Assembly: GCA_023807065.1 (NCBI GenBank)
Contig: JAJJLU010004695.1
Location: 1-10,300, forward strand
Source of the DNA: Isotricha intestinalis
Lineage: Eukaryota; Ciliophora; Litostomatea; Vestibuliferida; Isotrichidae
DNA: 10,300 nucleotides
Direction: 5' to 3'
The translations under genes were made by a program, and so were the position numbers. Positions 1-8,331 of this stretch are shown piece by piece. The notes under the pieces were generated by a model. It searched no databases, was not told where the DNA came from, and was given only the letters and a program-made list of their open reading frames with translations. How positions within the stretch are numbered: the first letter of the stretch is position 1; every line of letters starts with the position of its first letter.

Positions 1-1
1 C

Positions 2-250
2 AATCCCCATATCCTAAAATTAAATAAAAAATTATTAAATATTTTAATTGAAGAATTTTATTTTAACAAAGGGGAAAATTTAAATTTAGATGATGAAGTT
101 GACAATAATAAAGAAGAAGAAAGAAAAAATAATGAGGAATTTTCAAATGAAGATGGATCAGGTGAAATTGCAGAAGATTATAATTATAATATTTTAGGTA
201 ATTTATTTGAAAATGAAGACATTAAAAAAAAGGAAAATATAAAAAAATAA
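2..250 (+). CDS. C-terminal part of an acidic, Lys/Asn-rich protein (5' end outside window)
   Basis: An open frame enters from the left edge and runs 82 codons to TAA at 248-250. The first third (NPHILKLNKKLLNILIEEF) looks like an ordinary amphipathic helix. The rest is hydrophilic and strongly acidic, with Asp/Glu/Asn/Lys clusters such as DDEVDNNKEEER, and is probably disordered. No family is recognised. The stop may not be the natural end: the final codons ATA AAA AAA TAA sit on a seven-A run (241-247), and the -1 frame stays open and protein-like to 327 (separate entry). Base composition matches the host. The next gene lies on the opposite strand, so the two converge. That this is coding is fairly likely from composition and the uninterrupted frame; the function is unknown. 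Confidence 0.55.
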   Translation, partial: NPHILKLNKKLLNILIEEFYFNKGENLNLDDEVDNNKEEERKNNEEFSNEDGSGEIAEDYNYNILGNLFENEDIKKKENIKK

Positions 251-327
251 TTAAAAATAATCATGTAACAGATATTTATGACTTGACTATTAATGAACTA
301 AAAAAATTACTTAAACTTAACAAATAA
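226..327 (+). other. Open -1 frame continuing the preceding partial gene
   Basis: Frame 1 has a stop at 223-225, is then open, and ends at TAA 325-327. Its last part reads HVTDIYDLTINELKKLLKLN, a well-formed amphipathic helix vaguely like the start of a SAP-type helix (LT..ELK.LL). This looks more like real coding sequence than chance translation. Joining it to the upstream frame needs one extra A in the 241-247 run, or a -1 slip on A-AAA-AAA. It may be the true C-terminus, a decayed tail, or an assembly error in a homopolymer. Confidence 0.4.
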
Positions 328-639
328 ATAGTGTTAATTTTATTTTACTAATTATTTAAAAATTGATAATAATACATATTTTTTTCTTTTATTTGTATAA
401 AATTATTTTCGTCTCAGGGATGGGACGCGAATAGGAAGCAATAAAATTCACTCTCAAACTTTTAATGTTATGTATAATTTAATAAAAAGAGATATTAAAT
501 GAAAGTCATTGTAAAAGTAATTAACTTTAAAAATTATTTAAAGAATTATAAAATAATATAAATTTAATTAACACATTTATATTTAATATTATTATTTTAT
601 TATTTATTTAAATATTTTATTTTAAAGATAATAGAAATT
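328..639. other. Intergenic spacer between convergent genes
   Basis: This 312 bp stretch lies between the end of the plus-strand frame and the stop of the giant minus-strand gene, so it should contain two 3' ends. It is almost entirely A/T, apart from a small G/C-rich patch around 410-436 listed separately. On the minus strand several AATAAA-like hexamers occur just past the giant gene (the TTTATT strings near 595-630), which may serve for polyadenylation, but such hexamers are expected by chance at this composition. No open frame of note was seen. Confidence 0.6.
410..427. repeat. G/C-rich hairpin in AT-rich spacer
   Basis: CGTCTC at 410-415 pairs with GGGACG at 422-427 (five Watson-Crick pairs and one T-G), around the six-base loop AGGGAT. 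The following bases (CGCGAATAGGAAGC) are also G/C-richer than the surroundings. In a spacer that is otherwise nearly free of G and C this stands out. It could be a small structured RNA element, a 3'-end element of either convergent gene, or a remnant of foreign DNA. No RNA family was recognised. Confidence 0.4.
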
Positions 640-3600
640 TTATAATTTATTATCACTAGTAGAAGAAGGAGTCATATATGTCATTTCAGAATCAGATTTA
701 ACAGTTCCAGAAGTAACATTTTGAACTTCTTTAACTAAAACTTCAACTCTTCTTATTCTTTTAATAAGATATATTAATCCAATTACAACAAAAATAATTG
801 AAATTACCAAAGCCGCAATTTTCCAATATGAAAATAAAGAATTTCCATAAATAACAACAATAGGTTTAAAAGTAATTAATTCATTAGTTTTAGAATTTTT
901 AGCAAGAATATTAACATAATAACTTTGTCCTTTTTTAATATCTTTAATATTAATTTCATTATTGTTATTAATATGAACATTCCTAAAGAATTTTTTAGGA
1001 TCAACTTTATCAAAATATCTAGTTAAATAACATACACTTTCCATATGATTATAATATTCAGGATTTATAGTAATAAAAGCAGAAAAAACATAATCTCCAA
1101 TATCAATAATATTATTATTATGATCTCTACCTTTAATCTGAGGAATTATCATTTTTATTCCTCCATTTCTTATTGGCTTATATGTTAATGTTGATTCTGA
1201 AAAAGAAATTTGATAATCATTTTCTAATGTTGAATAATAAAACAACATATAACTTAAATATTGTTTTTTTTTGAAAAAAATCATATTTTTTTTAGGCCAT
1301 ATTGAAAGAAAAATATGTTTATCCTTTAAATTTTCAATAATTATTATTTTTCTTCCATTTTCTGTACTTTCTACATATTTTAAATTTCCTGTTTCTAAAG
1401 TAATGTTATTACTTAAAGAAAATTCATAATCTCCAGAACAAGTAGAAATTTCAATAATCATTTTAGTATGAGAAGAATCAATTCTTTCTAAAGCAAATAT
1501 TTTTTTAATAACATTATCATTATCATTATCTTTAAATATAGTAATATTATTAAAAATATATTGATAAGGTTCTGCAGGAATTCTTTTAATATTATTAATC
1601 ATTTCTGCAGCCACAATAATTTTTGCTTTTGATTCTAATTTTTCAGAATAATAATAATTTTGTATTGGAAGAAGTTCTATATAACAGAAAGCTCTTAAAA
1701 ATTTTTTTTCTTCTTTATTTATTTTTGGATAATTATCAATATTAATTACTAAAGAATTTAAAATTGGATCTGTTTGCATTTTATAATCATAGTTATTTTC
1801 ATTAGGTAAATTATAATTATGACTTCTTTCAGGATTTGAAAATATAGATTGAGTATCTTTATTTATTATATTTATTTTAATATATACTAAAGCTTTACAT
1901 TTTTTACTATTATCTAATAAAGAAAAACTAAATTCAATATTTGAATATTCACCAAAAATATCAAAGTAACCTACCATATTATTTGTAATTAGAAAATTAT
2001 TATTTTTTCCTATTTGAATTGGAACAAATGAATTATCATATAATAATTTAATAAAAAAACCAATATCACTTTTTGGAATGAAAGAAAAAAAAATTCTTTT
2101 TTTATATGTATCACTTGAATTCTTTATAACTTCATGTATATCATTTAAAGAATTATCTAAATAAGTATTTTTAGCATCAATGTCGAATTCAGAAATATTA
2201 ATAATTTTATATATCATTTTTCTTTCATCTTTATCATAATAAGAATTATTTAAGAAAACTTTAACATGGGCTTTACCAACATAAGTATGAATATTATATA
2301 ATAAATTATTTTCTTGATTTTTATAAAAGTGAAACTGATTTTCTGGTTGTTCTTTAGAACTTTGATTATATTTTAAATAAAATATATTTTCTCTTCCATA
2401 ATTTAATTCTTCAAAAGTAGGATGATACTTTGATGATGCAGTATTAACACTAACTTCACTATTACCATTACATATTAAAGTCATTAAGATAATTGAATCT
2501 TTGGAATATTTATTAGGATGTACTTTAACTTTCATATAATTTTTTTGATTACTTTTATTAGTTGAAAAATCTGAATTTTTTTCATCTGGGAAATTATCAT
2601 AAAATTTATCTTTTAATTCATATAAATCATTATCTTTAATTACTTTTGCATACATCATTCCATCACCATATAAATAATGATTTACAAAAATAATTTCTGT
2701 TTCATTATTTTTATTTGTTTCAGAATAAACATCATTATATCTAAAATAACATTTATCATTTTTGTTTTGACATTTACAATTCATAGGAATATTATCATTT
2801 AAAGGATAAACATTTTTATTATAATTACTAACGAAAAGAGTATAAGAAGTTGGAGTTTCACCAGCAATTAAAAGAATATAATATCCTTCAAGAGAACTTA
2901 TATTATTTTTTGTAAAAAATTCATTTTCTAAATTTAAATTAATATATTCATGAATTAAATTTGTGCTATTCCAATCATTATAATTTGGCATTGGAAATAC
3001 CTCATCTCCATAATTTAAATATAAATCTGCATCTCCATTCATATTACTTAAACTTATATATATATTTGTTGTTTTTTTATCAAAGAATAATTTATAATAA
3101 TGAAATTCTCCTGTTTCTATAAAATTAGTATATGGTGTATTTTGATTTATTCTTTTTGGATCTGATGAATAAGAAATTTGAAATTTTATATCTTCTTCTT
3201 TTGAGTTATATGAATTTCCAATGACTGTAACTAAGATTATTAGCTTTAATTTTTCAGAATTTATTTTTTGAAATTCCTTTTCTGGTATATATAACATTTC
3301 TCCCCTCATATGACTAATAGAACTATATTCATAATTAGCTTCATTAGGGAAAGTTAAATTTTTTTTTTTAGGAGTATCTAAAATTTTAACATAACAATTC
3401 AAATAGCCATTTTCAGAATAAAGTGAAATCATACTTCCTTTTCTTTTTTGAATTTCTTCAATAATATAATGTTTAGAGTTTCCTGCTTTTACTATATCTT
3501 TTTTTACAATTCCTGGAATTAAATATTCTCCTTCAAACGAATTTTTTCCAACTATTATATATTGTGCTGAATGTGATATATCATTTAAATATTTATTACT

Positions 3601-6312
3601 TTTTAATACTTTTATATATAAATTACAACTGTTATCATCTTTTATTGTTCCTTTTTTACAATAATTATCAAAATAATTTTTATCTAAAATTATTGAATCA
3701 TAATCTTTAATATTTAAAATATATTTTAATGGATAATGATTAGTGTCTGATCTATATGCATTTCTTATTATATCTTTTATTTTATCATCTGACATTTCTG
3801 AAGTGTTTAAAAATAAATCAACTTCTCCGCTTAAAACATTTATACTTAATTCGAATGTTTTATTTTTATCATTATGAACATACCAATAATCTTGTTTTTT
3901 ATAAGTATCTGTTAAAGTTAAAGTTTGTTCTAAACCTTCAAAAATTACAAAATGAGAATTATTAGTTGTGACACCTAAATAAAATTTAATAATTGCATTT
4001 TTATCAATATCATTTTTCAGATAATATTCATTTATATAAACAACAATATAATAAGGATTATTTGTAGAAAATTTAGTATCATTTGAATTAATTAATAATT
4101 CACCATTTGAATCAGATACCCAATCAAAACCTGATATTTTTTCTTCAAAAGGTATAACAGGCTTTTTAGTAAAATTAAATGTGGTTAAATTTAAAAAAAC
4201 TTTAAAAGAAAATTTAACATTAACACTTGTTAAAACAATTTTAATATCTTCCTTTTTTCCATTTGGAGTATAAGAATAAATTTTATAATCAATATCATTA
4301 GGGAAATAATCAGTAATAATTAATCCATTTTCAATATTAGAAGTTACATCATTTTCAGTAACTTGATTAGTATTATTTTTTTTTTCATAAGTAGTATAAT
4401 AATAAAGACTATAAGTTGAAAAACAAGAAGAAATTATTTTTACTAAATATTTACCATTAATATTAGATTGTTTTAATTTAAATGGAGTAATCCTAACAAC
4501 ATCAGGAATAAAATCATTATTAAATGACATTGCAACAATTTGGTTTTCTTTGTTTGTTTCATTTTTATTATCTTTATAAACAATTAATTGTGCATCTCCT
4601 GAAATAGAATTTAATACTATTACTAAACTTGTCAATGTACTATCATTTATTATTATTTGATACCATTCTGCTTTATTTGATGGAAGAGTACTATAATATG
4701 TTGTTTTTGGTGTCATTAATAATGAAGATTCAGATATTGAAACTCTTAATTTATATTCACAATATGTATTATTTTTATCACAATATATTATTACATAGGC
4801 ATCACATTTTTCTTTATCTTCAATATCTTTATATTTTTCTTTAATTTTATAACATTCATTTTCTTCTCCTTTTAATAATAATTCATATACACTAAATGAT
4901 GTTTTTTCACCTATTATTATTTTATTATTAGCTAATTCAGAACTAATAATATATTTTGTGATATATAAATTTCTTTTTGAGGAATAATAACCAAAAAGGT
5001 TAAGTGCATTTGAAGATTTTAATGTTATTGAAATATTTGGTTTTTTTTGAGAATTTATTTGACTATAATCTATTATTCTATATTTTGTAAATGAATCATT
5101 TGCTAAATATCCTGTTATTTCTTGTTCAGGAGTGATAAAATTATAAGTTTGTAAAGTTGATGCTACTTCAACATTATAATTTGATATCTTATAAGAAGAA
5201 TGACTTTTTGAATAATAACAGAAATATAACTTAGAATCTTTATTAATATAATTATCATTTAATTTATCAAAATATTCATACTCATTTTTAGAAAATTTAA
5301 AACTTCTTTCTCCATTAATAATAAATGAATTGTTTTTTTTCCTTGCAATTTCATAATTACAATCATCGTTTTCCCAACCATGAAAAACTAAAATTCCATT
5401 ACCATTATATAAAATAATTTGAAAAACAATAATAGAATTTAATTTTTCATTTTTAGATAATTCAAAATAATAACATTTTTTATCTAAGTGTTTTACAGAA
5501 TCATAAATAGGCCAATTACTTGGAAATCTAGTAATTTCATTTTGAAAATATGCATTAAGTGAAAGTTCAGTACTTTCATTTAAAGATTGAATAATAATAT
5601 GATAAGTACAATTTATACAATAATATTTTGATTCTTTATTAATAATAATTGAATAACCATTTATAAAAGAAGGAAACATTTTAAAAGTATTTTGAGTAGA
5701 AGCACTTGTATTAGACATATATATTCTAAAAGTTTTTGAATAAGAAGGAATAGCATATAAATTAAATTCATTATAATCTTTATTAGGAATATAAATATAA
5801 TAATATATTCTTGTATTTTTAGGTAAAACTATATAATATGGATTATTTAATTTTAATTCAATTTCACTTTTAATCGAAGGAAAAATAGTATATCTACATT
5901 TAAATTGACAATATATTCCAACATAAAAAGTATCATTAACTTTTATATCTGAAATTGTTAAAATATCATTTCCATATCTTTCACTATACCATTCTGAATT
6001 TCCTGGATTTGATGGATATTTATTTATTTTAGAAACATAAACATCTGGATCTGAAAAAATATCTTCTCCATCTTCTATATTTGACTTATTTTCTTGTATA
6101 TAAAATGTTAACATCTTTGGGATTTTATCATCATGACTTTGATTAAAATTATCTATAGTTAATATATAATATTCGTGACTTTCATTTTGGTCTAATTTAT
6201 TTGAATAATTCTTATTTAGGTACATTACATTTAATTTTGGTTCTTGTTGAGTTTTGATTAAGGGAAGGAAAATAAGGAAAAATGTAAAAATGTGGAATAT
6301 AGGAATATTCAT
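640..6312 (-). CDS. Giant type I membrane protein with repeated PPC-like beta-sandwich modules (1890 aa)
   Basis: Intact, intron-free gene from ATG at 6312 to TAA at 640-642. Residues 1-22 form a signal peptide with a hydrophobic core ending near KTQQ. A single membrane segment lies at about 1828-1850 (AALVISIIFVVIGLIYLI), followed by basic KRIRR and a roughly 40-residue Ser/Thr-rich cytoplasmic tail. The ectodomain of about 1800 residues has many N-x-S/T sequons and repeats a beta-rich pattern: an aromatic 'Y/W-Y' strand, a [G/D]-D-[A/P]-D-[L/V]-Y-[L/V] strand, then 'YYI/YVG' and a closing 'YTL' strand. The clearest copies are near residues 45-145 (DPDVYVSK), 540-650 (GDAQLIVYKD), 795-905 (GEVDLFLN) and 1064-1165 (GDADLYLNYG, then GYYILLIAGE and SYTLFVSNYN). 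This matches PPC-type domains, known from secreted proteins; the identification is by pattern only. Likely a surface or endomembrane receptor, adhesin or scaffold; ligand unknown. No catalytic motif was seen. Confidence 0.85.
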   Translation of the reverse strand: MNIPIFHIFTFFLIFLPLIKTQQEPKLNVMYLNKNYSNKLDQNESHEYYILTIDNFNQSHDDKIPKMLTFYIQENKSNIEDGEDIFSDPDVYVSKINKYPSNPGNSEWYSERYGNDILTISDIKVNDTFYVGIYCQFKCRYTIFPSIKSEIELKLNNPYYIVLPKNTRIYYYIYIPNKDYNEFNLYAIPSYSKTFRIYMSNTSASTQNTFKMFPSFINGYSIIINKESKYYCINCTYHIIIQSLNESTELSLNAYFQNEITRFPSNWPIYDSVKHLDKKCYYFELSKNEKLNSIIVFQIILYNGNGILVFHGWENDDCNYEIARKKNNSFIINGERSFKFSKNEYEYFDKLNDNYINKDSKLYFCYYSKSHSSYKISNYNVEVASTLQTYNFITPEQEITGYLANDSFTKYRIIDYSQINSQKKPNISITLKSSNALNLFGYYSSKRNLYITKYIISSELANNKIIIGEKTSFSVYELLLKGEENECYKIKEKYKDIEDKEKCDAYVIIYCDKNNTYCEYKLRVSISESSLLMTPKTTYYSTLPSNKAEWYQIIINDSTLTSLVIVLNSISGDAQLIVYKDNKNETNKENQIVAMSFNNDFIPDVVRITPFKLKQSNINGKYLVKIISSCFSTYSLYYYTTYEKKNNTNQVTENDVTSNIENGLIITDYFPNDIDYKIYSYTPNGKKEDIKIVLTSVNVKFSFKVFLNLTTFNFTKKPVIPFEEKISGFDWVSDSNGELLINSNDTKFSTNNPYYIVVYINEYYLKNDIDKNAIIKFYLGVTTNNSHFVIFEGLEQTLTLTDTYKKQDYWYVHNDKNKTFELSINVLSGEVDLFLNTSEMSDDKIKDIIRNAYRSDTNHYPLKYILNIKDYDSIILDKNYFDNYCKKGTIKDDNSCNLYIKVLKSNKYLNDISHSAQYIIVGKNSFEGEYLIPGIVKKDIVKAGNSKHYIIEEIQKRKGSMISLYSENGYLNCYVKILDTPKKKNLTFPNEANYEYSSISHMRGEMLYIPEKEFQKINSEKLKLIILVTVIGNSYNSKEEDIKFQISYSSDPKRINQNTPYTNFIETGEFHYYKLFFDKKTTNIYISLSNMNGDADLYLNYGDEVFPMPNYNDWNSTNLIHEYINLNLENEFFTKNNISSLEGYYILLIAGETPTSYTLFVSNYNKNVYPLNDNIPMNCKCQNKNDKCYFRYNDVYSETNKNNETEIIFVNHYLYGDGMMYAKVIKDNDLYELKDKFYDNFPDEKNSDFSTNKSNQKNYMKVKVHPNKYSKDSIILMTLICNGNSEVSVNTASSKYHPTFEELNYGRENIFYLKYNQSSKEQPENQFHFYKNQENNLLYNIHTYVGKAHVKVFLNNSYYDKDERKMIYKIINISEFDIDAKNTYLDNSLNDIHEVIKNSSDTYKKRIFFSFIPKSDIGFFIKLLYDNSFVPIQIGKNNNFLITNNMVGYFDIFGEYSNIEFSFSLLDNSKKCKALVYIKINIINKDTQSIFSNPERSHNYNLPNENNYDYKMQTDPILNSLVINIDNYPKINKEEKKFLRAFCYIELLPIQNYYYSEKLESKAKIIVAAEMINNIKRIPAEPYQYIFNNITIFKDNDNDNVIKKIFALERIDSSHTKMIIEISTCSGDYEFSLSNNITLETGNLKYVESTENGRKIIIIENLKDKHIFLSIWPKKNMIFFKKKQYLSYMLFYYSTLENDYQISFSESTLTYKPIRNGGIKMIIPQIKGRDHNNNIIDIGDYVFSAFITINPEYYNHMESVCYLTRYFDKVDPKKFFRNVHINNNNEINIKDIKKGQSYYVNILAKNSKTNELITFKPIVVIYGNSLFSYWKIAALVISIIFVVIGLIYLIKRIRRVEVLVKEVQNVTSGTVKSDSEMTYMTPSSTSDNKL

Positions 6313-6623
6313 ATTTTATTTTTATAAAAATAATTGTTTGTTGATTTTAATACTAATGTTTTTTTTGGGTTTTATATCATTAATACTTTTTATTAAAGAG
6401 AAAGAAAAATAATTATTTAATTAAATAAAATATATTTCATAATTTAAAAAAAAATGTTATTCCCTTCTGATAATGTAAAAATAGAAACTACTCACTCAAA
6501 CAATGTATTAAATATATTCTTATGAATTTTAAAATAATGATAAAACAAATAAAAAGCTTTTTCTAAAAAGAGTATTTCAATTATGAAATAATAGAAAAAA
6601 TAAGAATAATAAGATTAGAATGA
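6313..6623. other. Intergenic spacer: 3' end of serpin gene and promoter side of giant gene
   Basis: This 311 bp AT-rich spacer separates two head-to-tail minus-strand genes. On the minus strand it runs from the serpin stop into the start of the giant gene. The bases just before the giant gene's ATG read AAAATAAAAT, an A-rich start context common in AT-rich protists. No convincing TATA box, splice site, RNA gene or open frame can be separated from background A/T sequence. Confidence 0.6.
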
Positions 6624-7778
6624 TTATTTTAAGTTATTAACTACTCCAAAGAATAACATCAAATCATTACCATTAGAATCTTTAACTCTGTTATCTTTAA
6701 TCATATAAATAAAACTATGATCAACATACATATAAGTATATTCCTTTGGTTTTTGGTAGCTAGATGTACCAGAAGCACTAATAGCAGTTACAGCAGCAGC
6801 TTCTGTTCCTTTTTCATCAACTGCAATAAAAGTTTTATGAATAATATCATTTATTTTTAAAGGAGTACCTTCATTTAATTTTGTAAATTCAGCACTATTA
6901 GTAAATGCTTTTTTCATATTCATTTTCTTAAATGCATCTACTAATGATGATTGATATTCATATTTAAATTTAGGTAAATATAATCTAACATTGAATGTTC
7001 TTTTTAATTTATTTAACATTTTTGTAACATCATTTTTTTCATTTTTCATAAAATTTAAAGGTGAATTATAATTGTTTTTATTAGGTAATATAATAACCAT
7101 ACTTAAATGATTATCTTCATAAGGTAATTCAATTATTTGGATTTTATCATCTCCATAATAATTAATTGAACCATATTCTTGATACATTGTTTTTACTTTT
7201 ACAGTTTCACCATTTGAATTCTTAAAATCTTGTAATCGTGTTTCTTCCGCTTTAAATTTTCTTTTCCAATCTGATTTGAAATAAACTGCATTTAATAACA
7301 TCATTTCAATTCCATTAATGGAATCAATAATATGATTGATTTTTCCATTTGTTTTTTCACTACACCATTTATTCACTTGAGATGCACTTGTTAATGGTTC
7401 AACAAAGGCATCATATTTTTTACACATTTTTAAGAAAACTGATTTTAATTTTTGTTTAGTCATCACTGCATTTGCTATTTTTACATATTTATTTTTAGAA
7501 TTATAAAGTTGTACAATTTTATTATTTATATCATTTAATTTAAATTGACTTTTTTTATTAATAATTGAATCAGGTAATAAGGCTTTTAATATTTCATTTT
7601 GAGTTTTTCCAGAAGCTCCATTTGAAACCAAACTTACAATTTGATAAATTGATAATGGAGAAATACAAATATTTTTATTTTCATTTTTATAAAGATTTAA
7701 AAGAATAGATGTTTGGAATGATAATTTTTGAGAATGAATGAATACAATAAAGACACAAATTAGAATAATTCTTTTCAT
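6624..7778 (-). CDS. Secreted serpin with inhibitory-type hinge (384 aa)
   Basis: Complete, intron-free serpin, a suicide-substrate protease inhibitor, of usual family length. Residues 1-17 are a signal peptide (MKRIILICVFIVFIHSQ), so it is secreted or sent to the secretory pathway. Family landmarks appear in order: SPLS at 40-43, NAVYFKSDW at 163-171, ELPY at 217-220, LPKF at 268-271, the reactive-loop hinge at 322-332, DHSF at 353-356 and the closing FFGVVNN at 376-382. The shutter residues corresponding to Ser53, Ser56, Asn186 and His334 of alpha-1-antitrypsin are present as Ser40, Ser43, Asn163 and His314. The hinge E-K-G-T-E-A-A-A-V-T-A keeps Gly324 (P15), Thr325 (P14) and small residues P12-P9, the signature of true inhibitors. 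Counting from P15 gives P1-P1' as Thr338-Ser339; counting back from DHSF favours about Tyr341-Gln342, so target specificity is unsure. The start has A-rich context, and the giant gene lies 311 bp downstream on the same strand. Confidence 0.95.
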   Translation of the reverse strand: MKRIILICVFIVFIHSQKLSFQTSILLNLYKNENKNICISPLSIYQIVSLVSNGASGKTQNEILKALLPDSIINKKSQFKLNDINNKIVQLYNSKNKYVKIANAVMTKQKLKSVFLKMCKKYDAFVEPLTSASQVNKWCSEKTNGKINHIIDSINGIEMMLLNAVYFKSDWKRKFKAEETRLQDFKNSNGETVKVKTMYQEYGSINYYGDDKIQIIELPYEDNHLSMVIILPNKNNYNSPLNFMKNEKNDVTKMLNKLKRTFNVRLYLPKFKYEYQSSLVDAFKKMNMKKAFTNSAEFTKLNEGTPLKINDIIHKTFIAVDEKGTEAAAVTAISASGTSSYQKPKEYTYMYVDHSFIYMIKDNRVKDSNGNDLMLFFGVVNNLK

Positions 7779-8327
7779 TTTTATAATATTAAAAAAAATC
7801 TATTAATTTTAAAAGCTTAATTGTAAAATAAAAAAATTATATTTTCTAATAAATATAAAGATTTAATTACAATAAAGATATCAACTGATAATAATATTCA
7901 TAATTATTGCTCAAATAAATCAATACAAATATATTAATTATTTCTTCTTCTAATTTTTATGTTTTATTATCTTAAATTATCTAATTGATTTATTCTTAAA
8001 TTTATTTTTTTTACCATTTCTTTTATAGTATTTAATTTATGAAAAATACTTTGTTAATAATAAAGGCAATTTTATTTTTTTTTGTTCAAATTACCATCGA
8101 AAATATAATGTTTTCTTTTAAATATTTTTTATAATATATTTTAATTAAATTTAAATTATAAAAAATATCTATATAAATTAAGATTGTTGATTATTGTTTC
8201 ATTTTTTTGTTATATTATAAGGAATTTTTTAAAATTTCTCTGATAATTTAAAAATTTTTATGAAGAAAAAGAGAAAATATTATTGAGATAATTTGAGATC
8301 AATTTTTTTTCTCTCAGAAAATATTAA
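7779..8327. other. AT-rich spacer upstream of the serpin, before the coiled-coil gene
   Basis: This roughly 550 bp stretch separates the divergently oriented serpin (minus) and coiled-coil gene (plus), so both promoters should lie here. The serpin ATG is preceded on its strand by ATTATAAAA, which could act as a TATA-like or simply A-rich leader. The spacer holds a 31-codon ORF at 8039-8134 and an open stretch at 8233-8283 that may belong to the coiled-coil gene. Otherwise it is simple A/T sequence with no recognised RNA gene or repeat. Confidence 0.5.
8039..8134 (+). CDS. Possible micro-ORF or orphan signal-peptide exon (31 codons)
   Basis: ATG at 8039 opens a 31-codon frame ending TAA at 8132-8134. 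It begins MKNTLLIIKAILFFFVQIT, which has the shape of a signal peptide: basic start, then a hydrophobic core. T-rich DNA gives Phe/Leu/Ile by chance, so this resemblance is weak evidence. It may be a relic or first exon of a secreted-protein gene, or nothing. Confidence 0.15.
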   Translation: MKNTLLIIKAILFFFVQITIENIMFSFKYFL

Positions 8328-8331
8328 ATAA
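8233..8331 (+). other. Possible upstream coding segment of the coiled-coil gene, interrupted by TGA
   Basis: Frame 1 is open from 8233 and reads FSDNLKIFMKKKRKYY to a TGA at 8284-8286. It then continues DNLRSIFFLSENIK to TAA at 8329-8331. The second piece ends exactly where the frame carrying the main coiled-coil sequence opens (8328). Both pieces have plausible protein composition, and an ATG lies at 8260. This could be the decayed N-terminus of the downstream gene. Coding status is uncertain because the region is short and AT-rich. Confidence 0.3.

Noticed and set aside
3756..3965. Plus-strand ORF of 69 codons opposite the giant gene
   Set aside because: Antisense shadow of a strongly coding minus-strand gene; Leu/Tyr-rich translation expected from reverse-complemented Asn/Lys codons.
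4629..4844. Plus-strand ORF of 71 codons opposite the giant gene
   Set aside because: Same as above: no start context or family signal, fully inside the 1890-codon gene.
8271..8313. GAGAAAA / TTTTCTC inverted repeat with a 29-base spacer
   Set aside because: Seven-base arms of mostly A/T are expected by chance in this DNA.
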